From NCBI GenBank assembly GCA_963627615.1, contig CAVGBV010000030.1, positions 1 to 24,426 of the forward strand: a stretch of DNA of 24,426 nucleotides. Reading direction: 5' to 3'. Source of the DNA: Faecimorpha sp963627615 (GTDB taxonomy: Bacteria > Bacillota > Clostridia > Lachnospirales > Bianqueaceae). The position numbers and the translations under genes are program-made. Each line of letters begins with the position of its first letter. The first letter of the stretch is position 1. The notes beneath the pieces are model-generated. The model was given only the letters and a program-made list of their open reading frames with translations, made no database searches and was not told the origin of the DNA. Positions 1-7,179 of the stretch are shown piece by piece.

Positions 1-73
1 GTGAAACTAATTATTCAATTCAAATAACGGTGTCCAGAAAACTGGGTACATATCATTGCCTGACAGCGCTTTT

Positions 74-532
74 TTATCTTCTTCCGCAGTTTCCCCGCCG
101 TCTGCAGCGGCGCCTACGGTCATAGATCTCATTTAACAGCAGAATCCGGACAAGGTCCTCCAGATATCCTTCCGGTTGGCGGTTTCCCTGCATCTGTTGA
201 ACGATTCGTTCCACCGCCCGCTCCACATGCGCTTCTTCCAGCGACTCATCCATCAGGATATTGCCCTCCAACTCCATGCGGTCCGCTTCTTTTGTAATCA
301 GCTGCGCCATATCCCGCGCTGCCGGAGATTCCATCCGCCGTATTTCTTCCCGGTCTCTTTCATCCATATTGAAATAATCCGGTTCTACATTTTCAATCCG
401 CATCGGCGCGATCTGTTCCACGTATTCTCCGCCTGACGGAGTTTCTTTTTCCTCATCTAAGATCATTTTCGGCGCACTGCCGTATCCCAGCCCGCAGCTT
501 CCGGACTGCCGATATAATATAGAACGCATCAT
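74..532 (-). CDS. Small hypothetical protein with Arg/Cys-rich tail
   Basis: I do not recognise this 152-residue protein. The middle (about residues 45-125) is acidic, charged and predicted helical, rich in Glu, Asp, Arg and Met. The last 15 residues are almost all Arg with two Cys, which could bind nucleic acid or metal. There is no signal peptide or membrane segment. I chose the ATG at 532 because an AAAGGGG ribosome site lies five bases upstream; a GTG one codon earlier is possible. It follows rarA on the same strand after 53 bases, so it is probably the last gene of the lplD-rarA unit, although a weak TATACT lies in the gap. No clear terminator is visible before the window edge. Being real is likely; its function is unknown. 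Confidence 0.6.
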   Translation of the reverse strand: MMRSILYRQSGSCGLGYGSAPKMILDEEKETPSGGEYVEQIAPMRIENVEPDYFNMDERDREEIRRMESPAARDMAQLITKEADRMELEGNILMDESLEEAHVERAVERIVQQMQGNRQPEGYLEDLVRILLLNEIYDRRRRCRRRGNCGRR

Positions 533-585
533 CACTGCCCCTTTCCGCTTTCAGGATAGTATATGACGCGTTCTTCTGATATGTG

Positions 586-1905
586 TCAGTCTTCTTTTTT
601 TAATTCCGTCAGATACTGGCGGATCGCACGTTCATTTTTATTCTCTCCCGGCTGATAATAGATAGTGCCTTCCAATACGTCCGGCATATATTGCTGCTTG
701 ACATAATGATTCGGATAATCGTGCGGGTACAGATATTCCACTCCATGCCCCAGCTTGGCCGCTCCGGCATAATGCGCATCCCGCAGATGCGCAGGGATCA
801 CTCCCAGTTCCCGTGTCCGCAGATCCTCCAACGCGGCTCCGATCGCCCGTGTCGCGGAATTGGATTTGGGGGCTGTAGTCAGGAGAATCACCGCCTGTGC
901 CAGATTCATCTGCGCTTCCGGCAGTCCGACCTGTAATGCCGCGTCCGTACAGCTCTTCACGATACTGATCGCACTGGGATACGCCAGGCCGATATCTTCC
1001 GACGCGATAACCAGGAGTCTGCGGCAAATGGATTTCAGATCTCCGCCCTCAATCAGACGCGCAAGATAATGAATGGCCGCATCCGGATCGCTCCCTCGGA
1101 TCGACTTCTGAAAACAGCTCAGGATATCGTAATGCGCGTCTCCATCCTTATCGAAGCGAAAGGCCTTACGCTGTATACACTGACTGGCCGTCTCCAGGTC
1201 GATCACAATTCTTCCGTCTTCTCCCGGCGGAGTTGTAAGCGCTCCCAACTCCAATGCGCCCAACGCTGCTCTGGCATCTCCGTCACTGAGCCTTGCCAAA
1301 AATTCCGCCGCGTCCTCATTCAGCTGCAGCGCCATATTGCCCAGGCCCCGTTCCTTGTCAGAGACCGCCCGGTACAACAGCTTCCGGATGTTCTCCGCAC
1401 TCAGCGGCTTCAGCTGAAATATCCGCGAGCGGGACAATAACGCTCCATTGACTTCAAAGTACGGATTCTCCGTGGTTGCTCCGATCAGCACCACCACGCC
1501 CTCTTCCACCGCAGGCAGAAGCGCGTCCTGCTGGGCTTTATTAAAGCGATGAATCTCATCGATAAAGAGGATGGTCCGCTGGCCGTTCATTCCCAGAGTA
1601 CCACGTGCTTCGGCAATCACTGTCTCAATGTCCTTTTTCCCTGCCGTAACCGCATTCAGTTGACGGAAAAGGGACCGTGTCGAGCCCGCTATGATACGGG
1701 CAAGTGTTGTCTTGCCCGTACCCGGCGGCCCGTAAAAGATTACAGATCCCAGTTGATCTGCCTTAATCGCCCGGTACAGCAGGGTCCCCTTGCCCACGAT
1801 CTCTTCCTGTCCTACGAATTCTTCCAGAGATCTGGGGCGCATCCGGTATGCCAGGGGGCCGCTTGTTTTCAGTTCCTGTTCCCGGTTAAATTCAAACAAA
1901 TCCAT
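586..1905 (-). CDS. rarA: Replication-associated recombination protein A (RarA/MgsA AAA+ ATPase)
   Basis: RarA is a cytosolic AAA+ ATPase related to clamp loaders and RuvB that acts at stalled replication forks. This copy is 439 residues, the normal family length. Visible motifs are Walker A GPPGTGKT (59-66), Walker B LFIDEIH (113-119), sensor 1 GATTEN (142-147) and the SRSRIF arginine-finger segment (158-163). The C-terminal half contains the helical oligomerisation region typical of MgsA_C, with a conserved HDYPNHYVKQQYMP stretch near the end. The start at 1905 is only six bases after the lplD stop, with GGGAG about a dozen bases upstream, so translation is probably coupled to lplD. Pairing a housekeeping fork-repair gene with a sugar-acid hydrolase in one transcript is unusual, and I see no separate promoter between them. 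Confidence 0.96.
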   Translation of the reverse strand: MDLFEFNREQELKTSGPLAYRMRPRSLEEFVGQEEIVGKGTLLYRAIKADQLGSVIFYGPPGTGKTTLARIIAGSTRSLFRQLNAVTAGKKDIETVIAEARGTLGMNGQRTILFIDEIHRFNKAQQDALLPAVEEGVVVLIGATTENPYFEVNGALLSRSRIFQLKPLSAENIRKLLYRAVSDKERGLGNMALQLNEDAAEFLARLSDGDARAALGALELGALTTPPGEDGRIVIDLETASQCIQRKAFRFDKDGDAHYDILSCFQKSIRGSDPDAAIHYLARLIEGGDLKSICRRLLVIASEDIGLAYPSAISIVKSCTDAALQVGLPEAQMNLAQAVILLTTAPKSNSATRAIGAALEDLRTRELGVIPAHLRDAHYAGAAKLGHGVEYLYPHDYPNHYVKQQYMPDVLEGTIYYQPGENKNERAIRQYLTELKKED

Positions 1906-1911
1906 ACAGAT

Positions 1912-3309
1912 TTACAGCTCCCAGCCTTCCAGATAAGCCTTGGTATTCTCCACCATCTCCTGGTACAGCGCTCTTGCCTCTTCCAGAGAACAGGTCACCA
2001 GCGGATCGTTGCAGAACGCGTCCAGTATCAATTCCTTATCCTTGGTGAAAATACCCTCAATCACAGTCTCCTGATTGTTGGAAACCCGTGCCACCAGTGA
2101 CAATACCTCTGACGGCAGACCTCCGGCCATAACGGGCGTTACACTGTCGCCGGAGAACACCGCGTTGGTCTCTACCACCGCGCCATAGGGTAATCCTTCC
2201 TGCTGTCCGTAGTTAGGAATATTCACATTGGTCACAAGCGTTCCCAGGCCTAACAGCGCCTTCATCTGCATTACGCCTTCTTCTCCCGTTTCATTCAGCT
2301 TAAAATGCTCTTCGCCGCTGACCAGCCGCGCGCTGCGCTCCTTACGGCGCACAAGATCCTCCTGACGCCAGCTCACAGGCGTCAGTCCAAAGCCCCACTT
2401 GGCTGCGGTCTCGGGATTTCTCAGGTACCAGGTTCCGGGGCAGAACTCTGCCAGATGGCGGTCACCTGCCGCGGCGATCAGACCATACCGACGGAACAGA
2501 TCAAACTTAACCCGATGGGTACATCCAAAATACTTATTCATCCAGTTATCATGCACGACCTTCTGGAATCCCTTCTCCGCGTACTTTTCCGCAAACTCCG
2601 CATAGATCGGGAAAAGATCCTGATTATGATAATATGCGCTGTCCAGCCATGTAAAATGATTGACGCCCAAAACATTGGTCTTGATCTCGCTGCGGTCCAC
2701 ACCCTCAATTCCGGCAACATCCGCCAGCGCTTCTGTCAGCAGCTTCTGTGTGCCGAATACCTCGTGGCAGCAGCCAAACGCCTTGATCTGCGGAAATACT
2801 TCATACAACGTCCGCACACACAGCGTCATCGGATTGGTATAGTTGATAACCCATGCCTCCGGACAGTAATCCCGGATGGCTTCGGCAATCGTTACAAACA
2901 TAGGTACCGTACGCAGGGCCCGCACGATTCCTCCCGGACCGGTTGTATCTCCTACAGACTGATAAATGCCGTACTTCTCCGGAGTATGTACATCCGACTG
3001 CATCTCATCAAAGGTACCCGGCAATATGGAAATGATGACAAAATCCGCTCCGGTCAGAGCCTCCTGCAATGTATGAACCGCTTCGTATTTCCATACGGAC
3101 TTTACGCCCTCGGTATCCTTAATCTTATTACCGATCGTCTCATTATCCTTGGCCGCCTGAAAATCAATGTCGTACAGACTTACGGTACCATTCATACTCT
3201 CTTCTACCGCAAGATCACTCATCAATCCCCATGCCCAGCCTCTGGAACCGCCGCCGACATATGCGATCTTGATCCCCGTTGCTTTACCGTTCTCAATTAC
3301 CATAACCAT
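1912..3309 (-). CDS. lplD: GH4 alpha-galacturonidase (LplD-like), NAD- and metal-dependent
   Basis: This 465-residue protein belongs to glycoside hydrolase family 4, whose members hydrolyse glycosides by an unusual redox mechanism using NAD and a divalent metal. It shows an N-terminal Rossmann motif (IAYVGGGSRGWAW, about 15-27), the LplD-type segment GIYQSVGDTTGPGGIVRAL (114-132), NYTNPM (156-161), the CCHEVFG metal-binding region (180-186) and GVNHFTW (215-221). These match Bacillus LplD, an alpha-galacturonidase releasing galacturonate from pectin-derived oligomers, rather than maltose- or melibiose-type GH4 enzymes. No signal peptide is present, so it works in the cytoplasm. An in-frame TTG at 3324 exists, but the AAAGGA site favours ATG 3309; ATG 3303 is also possible. 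It is divergent from a GH105 enzyme of the same pathway and precedes rarA. Confidence 0.88.
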   Translation of the reverse strand: MVMVIENGKATGIKIAYVGGGSRGWAWGLMSDLAVEESMNGTVSLYDIDFQAAKDNETIGNKIKDTEGVKSVWKYEAVHTLQEALTGADFVIISILPGTFDEMQSDVHTPEKYGIYQSVGDTTGPGGIVRALRTVPMFVTIAEAIRDYCPEAWVINYTNPMTLCVRTLYEVFPQIKAFGCCHEVFGTQKLLTEALADVAGIEGVDRSEIKTNVLGVNHFTWLDSAYYHNQDLFPIYAEFAEKYAEKGFQKVVHDNWMNKYFGCTHRVKFDLFRRYGLIAAAGDRHLAEFCPGTWYLRNPETAAKWGFGLTPVSWRQEDLVRRKERSARLVSGEEHFKLNETGEEGVMQMKALLGLGTLVTNVNIPNYGQQEGLPYGAVVETNAVFSGDSVTPVMAGGLPSEVLSLVARVSNNQETVIEGIFTKDKELILDAFCNDPLVTCSLEEARALYQEMVENTKAYLEGWEL

Positions 3310-3336
3310 ATCTTCCTTTCTCAATCGTAGAATCTA

Positions 3337-3351
3337 TAGTCTGTCAGACTA
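3337..3351. promoter_or_regulatory. Perfect palindrome at the lplD transcription start (candidate operator)
   Basis: TAGTCTG-T-CAGACTA is a perfect 7-1-7 inverted repeat. It lies six to twenty bases downstream of the lplD -10 box, where a bound repressor would block transcription. The binding protein is not in view; a LacI- or GntR-type sugar-acid regulator is an inference. Confidence 0.5.
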
Positions 3352-3356
3352 GGCTT

Positions 3357-3385
3357 ATTATAGCACGAACCCCAGAGCAGTACAA
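3357..3385 (-). promoter_or_regulatory. Promoter of the lplD-rarA unit
   Basis: On the minus strand TTGTAC, a 17-base spacer and a perfect TATAAT lie about 50 bases before the lplD start codon. This is a near-consensus sigma-A promoter. Confidence 0.8.
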
Positions 3386-3405
3386 GTACAGAGGGAATTT
3401 ATTCC

Positions 3406-3434
3406 TTGTCTTTTTATGTCTTCTATGTTAGAAT
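3406..3434 (+). promoter_or_regulatory. Promoter of the GH105 gene
   Basis: TTGTCT, a 17-base spacer and TAGAAT stand about 35 bases before the GH105 start. It points away from the lplD promoter, with about 20 bases between the two -35 boxes. Confidence 0.65.
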
Positions 3435-3469
3435 ACATATATATTTTCTATCAGAAAGGACTGACTCGT

Positions 3470-4666
3470 ATGACACAGCCAATCGCCTCCGCAATACAAA
3501 AATCCAAGCAGTATATCGACGGACTGACGATTCATTCTGCGCACAATCTTCCCCGTGAGATCGTCTCTCATGAGGATCGTTATTTCTCCTGGGACAATGA
3601 AAAGCGTTCCCCTGTAACGGACAAACCGTACCTGTATGACTGGAGCTACTATAACGGCGTCGTGATGGAGGGCCTTCTGGACGTTTATCAGGCGGATCCT
3701 TCCGATGCCGAATACCTCCGCTATGTAAAAGAATACCTGGACGCGATGATTGTAACCGATGCTGACGGACATATAAGTCTGAGCCGCAATCTGGCCGGTT
3801 ATGTAGACCACCATGGCGCCGACTGCTACAAGACTGCCGCGCTTTTGCTGCGTGCTTCCAACGGACAGGATGATTATATGCAGATCTGCTCTGATCTCTA
3901 CCGGGATCTGACGGATCCGAAGCATGTCAATTCCACAGGCCATATCGTCCCTGCGGAATACACGGAGGCTGCGCTGGGACACAATTACTGGCACAGCTGG
4001 GCCAAGGACCGCGCGCCCAAATACAAAGTATGGCTGGACGGCATCTATATGCTGCAGCCCTTCATCTCCCGTTATGCGGCCCTGACGGGTGACCACGCTC
4101 AGCTCGCCCTGGTACAGGAGCGTCTCTCCTGGGTTGCCAAGACCCTTCTGGCCCCGGATGGGATGTATTATCATGCCGGCAACAGCGCCGAAGACGTCTG
4201 CGCATACCACTGGACCCGCGCTATGGGCTGGTATGGTATGGCGATGGTGGACGTTATGGAAGTACTGCCGGAGGAATATCTTCCGGAGTGCAAAGCCGCA
4301 CTGAAGCTTTTTGCCGACGGCATGCTGAAGTATCAGCATGAGAGCGGAATGTGGGCCAATGTAGCCGATTGGGAGGTAACTGAGACCAATCGCCTTGAGA
4401 CCAGCGGAACGGCCATGATCATCTATACGCTTCTTAAGGGTGTCCGCAAGGGCTGGCTGGACTCTTCCTACCGCGACGCGGCCGTCAGGGCTTTCCTTGC
4501 CCTCACACAGCTCAAGCTGGACGCGGCCGGGCTGCATGACATCTACCTCAAGGCAAGCGCCAACAACACCAACAACTATGAGCGTCCCGAATACTATATG
4601 ACCGACGAAGGCAAGGGCGCCGGGCCTTTCATCATGGCCTACTCCGAGATGCTGTATCTCAGATAA
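3470..4666 (+). CDS. GH105 unsaturated rhamnogalacturonyl hydrolase (YteR/YesR family)
   Basis: Family GH105 enzymes remove the unsaturated galacturonate left at the non-reducing end of rhamnogalacturonan or pectin fragments by polysaccharide lyases. This 398-residue protein is of usual length and has the all-helical (alpha/alpha)6-barrel look. Key segments are VDHHGADCY (112-120), VWLDGIYML (187-195) with the Asp190 expected to be the general acid, and HWTRAMGWYGMA (247-258). No signal peptide is seen, so it acts in the cytosol on imported oligomers. The start is ATG 3470, served by AGAAAGGA nine bases upstream; an earlier in-frame ATG at 3416 lies upstream of the predicted -10 box. It is divergent from the GH4 alpha-galacturonidase, which fits a shared pathway. 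Its 3' end overlaps the convergent MerR gene by 28 bases. Confidence 0.93.
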   Translation: MTQPIASAIQKSKQYIDGLTIHSAHNLPREIVSHEDRYFSWDNEKRSPVTDKPYLYDWSYYNGVVMEGLLDVYQADPSDAEYLRYVKEYLDAMIVTDADGHISLSRNLAGYVDHHGADCYKTAALLLRASNGQDDYMQICSDLYRDLTDPKHVNSTGHIVPAEYTEAALGHNYWHSWAKDRAPKYKVWLDGIYMLQPFISRYAALTGDHAQLALVQERLSWVAKTLLAPDGMYYHAGNSAEDVCAYHWTRAMGWYGMAMVDVMEVLPEEYLPECKAALKLFADGMLKYQHESGMWANVADWEVTETNRLETSGTAMIIYTLLKGVRKGWLDSSYRDAAVRAFLALTQLKLDAAGLHDIYLKASANNTNNYERPEYYMTDEGKGAGPFIMAYSEMLYLR

Positions 4667-5466
4667 AACTGGATCTTGGTAATATATTCGTTTACATCGC
4701 TGGATGTAATATAATCGTTGATACAGAACTCATAGGCATCCGACAGGATCCTCATGTTTTTCTGACGGCAATACTCTAAAAGCTTCCGGTATGAGTCCGC
4801 AATCGTATCATAACTTCCAAAGTGATAGATACTGATGCACTCTCCTGCCGGGAGCTTTTTTATATTCTCGGCTTCCGCGTCCTTTTCCACCGGCAAAAAA
4901 GCCCATGTTGCCTCCATGTATCTTCCCTGCTGAATGTGCTGCATCGGATTGATCACGCCGGTCTGAAAAAAGATGGGCAATCCCTCTTCTTCCGCCTGCG
5001 CAAAGCACTGTTTGGTGGCAATGCTGACCTCACTGAGCGAATACGGCTCTGCCACCGGATGACACAGTATATATTGTTCCCAGACCTCTTCCCGTACAAT
5101 CGGATCCTTGTGGTATTTTCTGGCTTCATCCATCATATTGCAGCGCTGCAGCAGACGGCTGCGAATCATCTGCAGCTCCCGGATCTGGTCGTCCAGCACC
5201 TCCATCTGCCCCCGCAGAAGCGTGGTACTGTTCTCCAGATTGTAATTTTTCATATGTTCCCGAATCTCTTCCAGAGAAAAACCGATCTTCTTCATGATCA
5301 GGATCGTGTCCAGAAAATCAATCTGCTTGGGGCTATAATAACGGTAGCCATTGGCCGAATCCACATAGGCAGGACGGAACAGACCAATCTTATCATAGAA
5401 GATCAGGGTCTGCTTGGAAATATTCTGATATCCCGCCAGCTCGCCGATGGAATAATAGTTCTTCAT
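4639..5466 (-). CDS. MerR-family regulator with GyrI/BmrR-like effector domain
   Basis: The 275-residue protein opens with a MerR winged helix (YYSIGELAGYQNISKQTLIFYD, residues 4-25, continuing to about 70). A dimerising coiled coil follows (about 75-110), then a roughly 150-residue C-terminal domain of the GyrI/BmrR kind that usually binds hydrophobic drugs or cationic ligands. It is divergent from a MATE efflux gene, the common arrangement for a drug-sensing activator and its pump. The MATE promoter has the long spacer and dyad that MerR proteins untwist. Because the MATE gene is split by an insertion, the regulator may now have no useful target. The stop codon overlaps the GH105 coding end in antisense, with no terminator between them. 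Confidence 0.9.
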   Translation of the reverse strand: MKNYYSIGELAGYQNISKQTLIFYDKIGLFRPAYVDSANGYRYYSPKQIDFLDTILIMKKIGFSLEEIREHMKNYNLENSTTLLRGQMEVLDDQIRELQMIRSRLLQRCNMMDEARKYHKDPIVREEVWEQYILCHPVAEPYSLSEVSIATKQCFAQAEEEGLPIFFQTGVINPMQHIQQGRYMEATWAFLPVEKDAEAENIKKLPAGECISIYHFGSYDTIADSYRKLLEYCRQKNMRILSDAYEFCINDYITSSDVNEYITKIQFYLRYSISE

Positions 5467-5484
5467 TTTTCTAAAATTCTCCCC

Positions 5485-5515
5485 TTGACAATATAGTTAC
5501 TATATCCTTTATCCT
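5485..5515 (+). promoter_or_regulatory. MerR-type promoter and operator of the MATE gene
   Basis: TTGACA (5485-5490) and TATCCT (5510-5515) are separated by 19 bases. The spacer starts with the perfect dyad ATATAGT-T-ACTATAT (5491-5505). An over-long spacer holding a dyad is the hallmark of promoters activated by MerR proteins. It lies 19 bases upstream of the MerR start codon, so it should also control the regulator. Confidence 0.85.
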
Positions 5516-5552
5516 ATAGTAGTAAATCAAATTTGTCAAGGAGGTTTTTATT

Positions 5553-5702
5553 TTGGATCGTTTTGAAGCACCTGTCAGTTACAGACAATATTTAAAACAG
5601 CTGACGCCTTCGGTGCTGACCATGGTTTTTTTGTCGTTCTACACTACGATTGACGGCTTCTTTGTATCGCGCTACGCGGGTTCGGATGCTCTTGCCGCCA
5701 TC
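5553..5702 (+). pseudogene. MATE multidrug efflux transporter, N-terminal fragment (50 codons)
   Basis: This is the first piece of a MATE-family antiporter, which exports drugs or cationic compounds using a Na+ or H+ gradient. It begins at a TTG eight bases after a perfect AAGGAGG. It contains the cytosolic start and the first membrane helix, ending in the typical DGFFVSRYAGSDALAAI. Codon 51 is interrupted by the island; the next codons are found at 17393 in a frame that joins exactly (AAI then NIVIP). A read-through product would continue into island sequence to a stop at 5837 and could not be functional. Only excision would restore the gene. Confidence 0.88.
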
Positions 5703-5724
5703 ATAAAGAGGCTACAAAAAAGAT
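5702..5724. other. Left attachment junction (attL) of the island
   Basis: The CA core is 5702-5703. The island arm contains AAAAAAGAT at 5716-5724, at distances +13 to +21 from the core. The right end carries the exact complement ATCTTTTTT at -21 to -13, so the two arms are symmetrical about the core. Confidence 0.75.
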
Positions 5725-5734
5725 GTAGCCAAAG

Positions 5735-5759
5735 AAAACCCCGATTTTATCGGGGTTTT
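5735..5759. terminator. Hairpin terminator just inside the left end of the island
   Basis: A perfect 11-bp stem (AAAACCCCGAT with ATCGGGGTTTT) has a three-base loop. The A-rich and T-rich flanks let it work in both directions. It would stop transcription entering from the MATE promoter. Confidence 0.8.
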
Positions 5760-5866
5760 CGCCATTTATACGGCGAAATTTCAGTGAACGATTCTGTAGA
5801 TATAAAAAAGGTATTTTCCCTTTGTTGGATGTCTTGAACCCTTACACAACCGAATACCAAATACAC

Positions 5867-5902
5867 AGGCAGATAGAAATCAAAAATCTATCTGCCTTTT
5901 TT
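5867..5902 (+). terminator. Strong rho-independent terminator upstream of the first island gene
   Basis: AGGCAGATAGA (5867-5877) pairs perfectly with TCTATCTGCCT (5887-5897) across a nine-base loop, followed by six Ts. It ends only 28 bases before the next start codon, leaving little room for a promoter. Confidence 0.88.
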
Positions 5903-5930
5903 ATTACCCTCAAAAAAGGAGAAAACAGAT

Positions 5931-6530
5931 ATGTTACAGAAAGAATTAGCCAAACGGCTCAAGGCTCGGTACGACACCAAGATGGACGGCAACGGATGGC
6001 TGGAGGTGTCTTCGGACGGCATTCCCCTCTGCCGGATAAAATACAACGGTCAATTTCTAAGCAATGTCGACAAAACCCTCTCCGATGAATACCGCAGTAA
6101 AAATGCAGACATTCAGGATGAGATTTCTACGGTGCGGGAATATGTCGGTCTCTACGAACACGCACCGCAAAAGCTGTTCTTCAAATGGGGAATTGAATTC
6201 GACGATGAACACCCTTATACCGTCCCCGATATGGGAAACCGTGAGGTTAAGTATGCCGACAAAAAGGAAATACAGGACGGCATCCTCGAAAAATATCCGC
6301 CGCAGTGGAAAGAGGAAACGCCTGCACCGAGCAGCTTGGACGGCAGCGGTCAGGCTCAGCATGACAGCCCCAAGAATGAACCGCAGAGGACTCCGCCCAA
6401 GGGTGAAAAGCGAGGCGGCAAACCTATCCGAACCTCTCCGCCGAAAAAAGAAACTGCTCCCGACATAACGGAAGCAGAAATTATGAAAGACTTAACCGAA
6501 ACGGAGGTGCAGAGCAATGAGCCGTCTTGA
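5931..6530 (+). CDS. Hypothetical integrative-element accessory protein with Pro/Lys-rich tail
   Basis: The 199-residue protein starts at ATG 5931 after AAAAGGAG. Residues 1-80 (a helical start, then WLEVSSDGIPLCRIKY and REYVGLYEHAPQ) recall the N-terminal part of accessory proteins common in clostridial conjugative elements; this is from memory and unverified. After that point the sequence changes character. A short aromatic section (KLFFKWGIEF) is followed by a low-complexity Pro/Lys/Glu linker (about 120-175) and an acidic end. The change may mark a deletion that fused two genes. Its last 14 bases overlap the next gene, so the two form a translationally linked pair. A strong terminator just upstream suggests the original promoter has been lost. 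No enzymatic motif is visible. Confidence 0.7.
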   Translation: MLQKELAKRLKARYDTKMDGNGWLEVSSDGIPLCRIKYNGQFLSNVDKTLSDEYRSKNADIQDEISTVREYVGLYEHAPQKLFFKWGIEFDDEHPYTVPDMGNREVKYADKKEIQDGILEKYPPQWKEETPAPSSLDGSGQAQHDSPKNEPQRTPPKGEKRGGKPIRTSPPKKETAPDITEAEIMKDLTETEVQSNEPS

Positions 6531-6777
6531 TTTTCTTTACCGCACCGAGCTGCCGCACAGAGCCGTTGCGGTATATATCTACCTTGCCGACCGGACGAAT
6601 GAGAACAACGAATGTTGGCCTGCCATACCGACTATAGCCTCAGACCTCAAGCTCTCGGCGTCCACCGTCCGCCGCGGAATCCGTGACCTCAAAAAAGTGG
6701 GACTTCTCGAAACCGAGCAGCGATACCGCAAGAAAGGTGGCAAGAGCAGTCTGCTGTTTCGGCTGAAAGCAGAGTAA
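6517..6777 (+). CDS. Helix-turn-helix protein (replication/plasmid-type winged helix)
   Basis: This 86-residue protein is essentially one winged helix-turn-helix. An N-terminal helix (LPHRAVAVYIYLADRTNEN) is followed by the motif CWPAIPTIASDLKLSASTVRRGIRDLKKVGLLE (about 31-63) and a basic wing (RYRKKGGKSS). The pattern is that of the N-terminal DNA-binding domains found in replication-initiator-like and small regulatory proteins of Firmicute integrative elements. The start is supported by GGAGGTG seven bases upstream, inside the end of the preceding gene. It may bind the 19-bp dyad about 40 bases downstream, but that is only a guess from proximity. It could be a truncated initiator, since full-length relatives continue past the wing. 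Confidence 0.75.
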   Translation: MSRLDFLYRTELPHRAVAVYIYLADRTNENNECWPAIPTIASDLKLSASTVRRGIRDLKKVGLLETEQRYRKKGGKSSLLFRLKAE

Positions 6778-7116
6778 AAAAGCAAAATCCTCCGCCAAGG
6801 GGCAACTGCGCCTACAAGCTGACAGGTGCCACCTGTCATGGTGGAAGGAGAAAGTGAACTACCCAACTGAAAAGCAATAACAAGCAGAAAGAAAAACAAT
6901 AACCGAGATTACTTCGGTATACAGAAAAGACCGCCGTGAGCATAAAAAGCACACAGCGGCCTTTTTCTTTCTGCTGTATTGTTCGGTTGAAAGACGCTAT
7001 TGTTTCATATAACATTTTTACTTCTGATATCTCATTTTTGAAATGCATCAATTCTTGCTTGTGGGTTTTCGAAGCCGGTCCTTGACCTGTAATGCGCAAC
7101 CGATATGCCGTCTTGG
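6778..7116. other. Non-coding stretch between island genes
   Basis: No convincing gene is seen. It holds a perfect dyad at 6820-6838, a small hairpin ACCGA/TCGGT near 6911-6925, and an imperfect stem near 6931-6965 (CCGCCGTG against CACAGCGG) followed by a T-run, which may terminate the two-gene unit upstream. Confidence 0.5.
6820..6838. repeat. Perfect 8-3-8 dyad downstream of the HTH gene
   Basis: TGACAGGT-GCC-ACCTGTCA is a perfect inverted repeat with no T-tract, so it is more like a protein-binding site than a terminator. Its partner is unknown. Confidence 0.5.
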
Positions 7117-7145
7117 TTGCATTCTGCTCGAAAATATGATATAAT
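7117..7145 (+). promoter_or_regulatory. Promoter of the LytTR response regulator gene
   Basis: TTGCAT, a 17-base spacer and a perfect TATAAT end 34 bases before the ATG. No copy of the GTAAACG motif is near it, so expression may be constitutive. Confidence 0.8.
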
Positions 7146-7179
7146 CAAACAAAATAATTCCGAATTTGCAGGTGAGAAA

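Noticed and set aside
1..73. Possible insertion-sequence end near the GTGTCCAG...CTGGGTAC hairpin
   Set aside because: The stem is only four to five bases and no transposase or matching repeat is in the window.
6836..7099. An 87-codon minus-strand frame in the island intergenic region
   Set aside because: It has a poor start, no recognisable domain, and crosses a terminator-like hairpin and a dyad. Its first half looks faintly protein-like and might be a gene remnant, but I cannot support a call.
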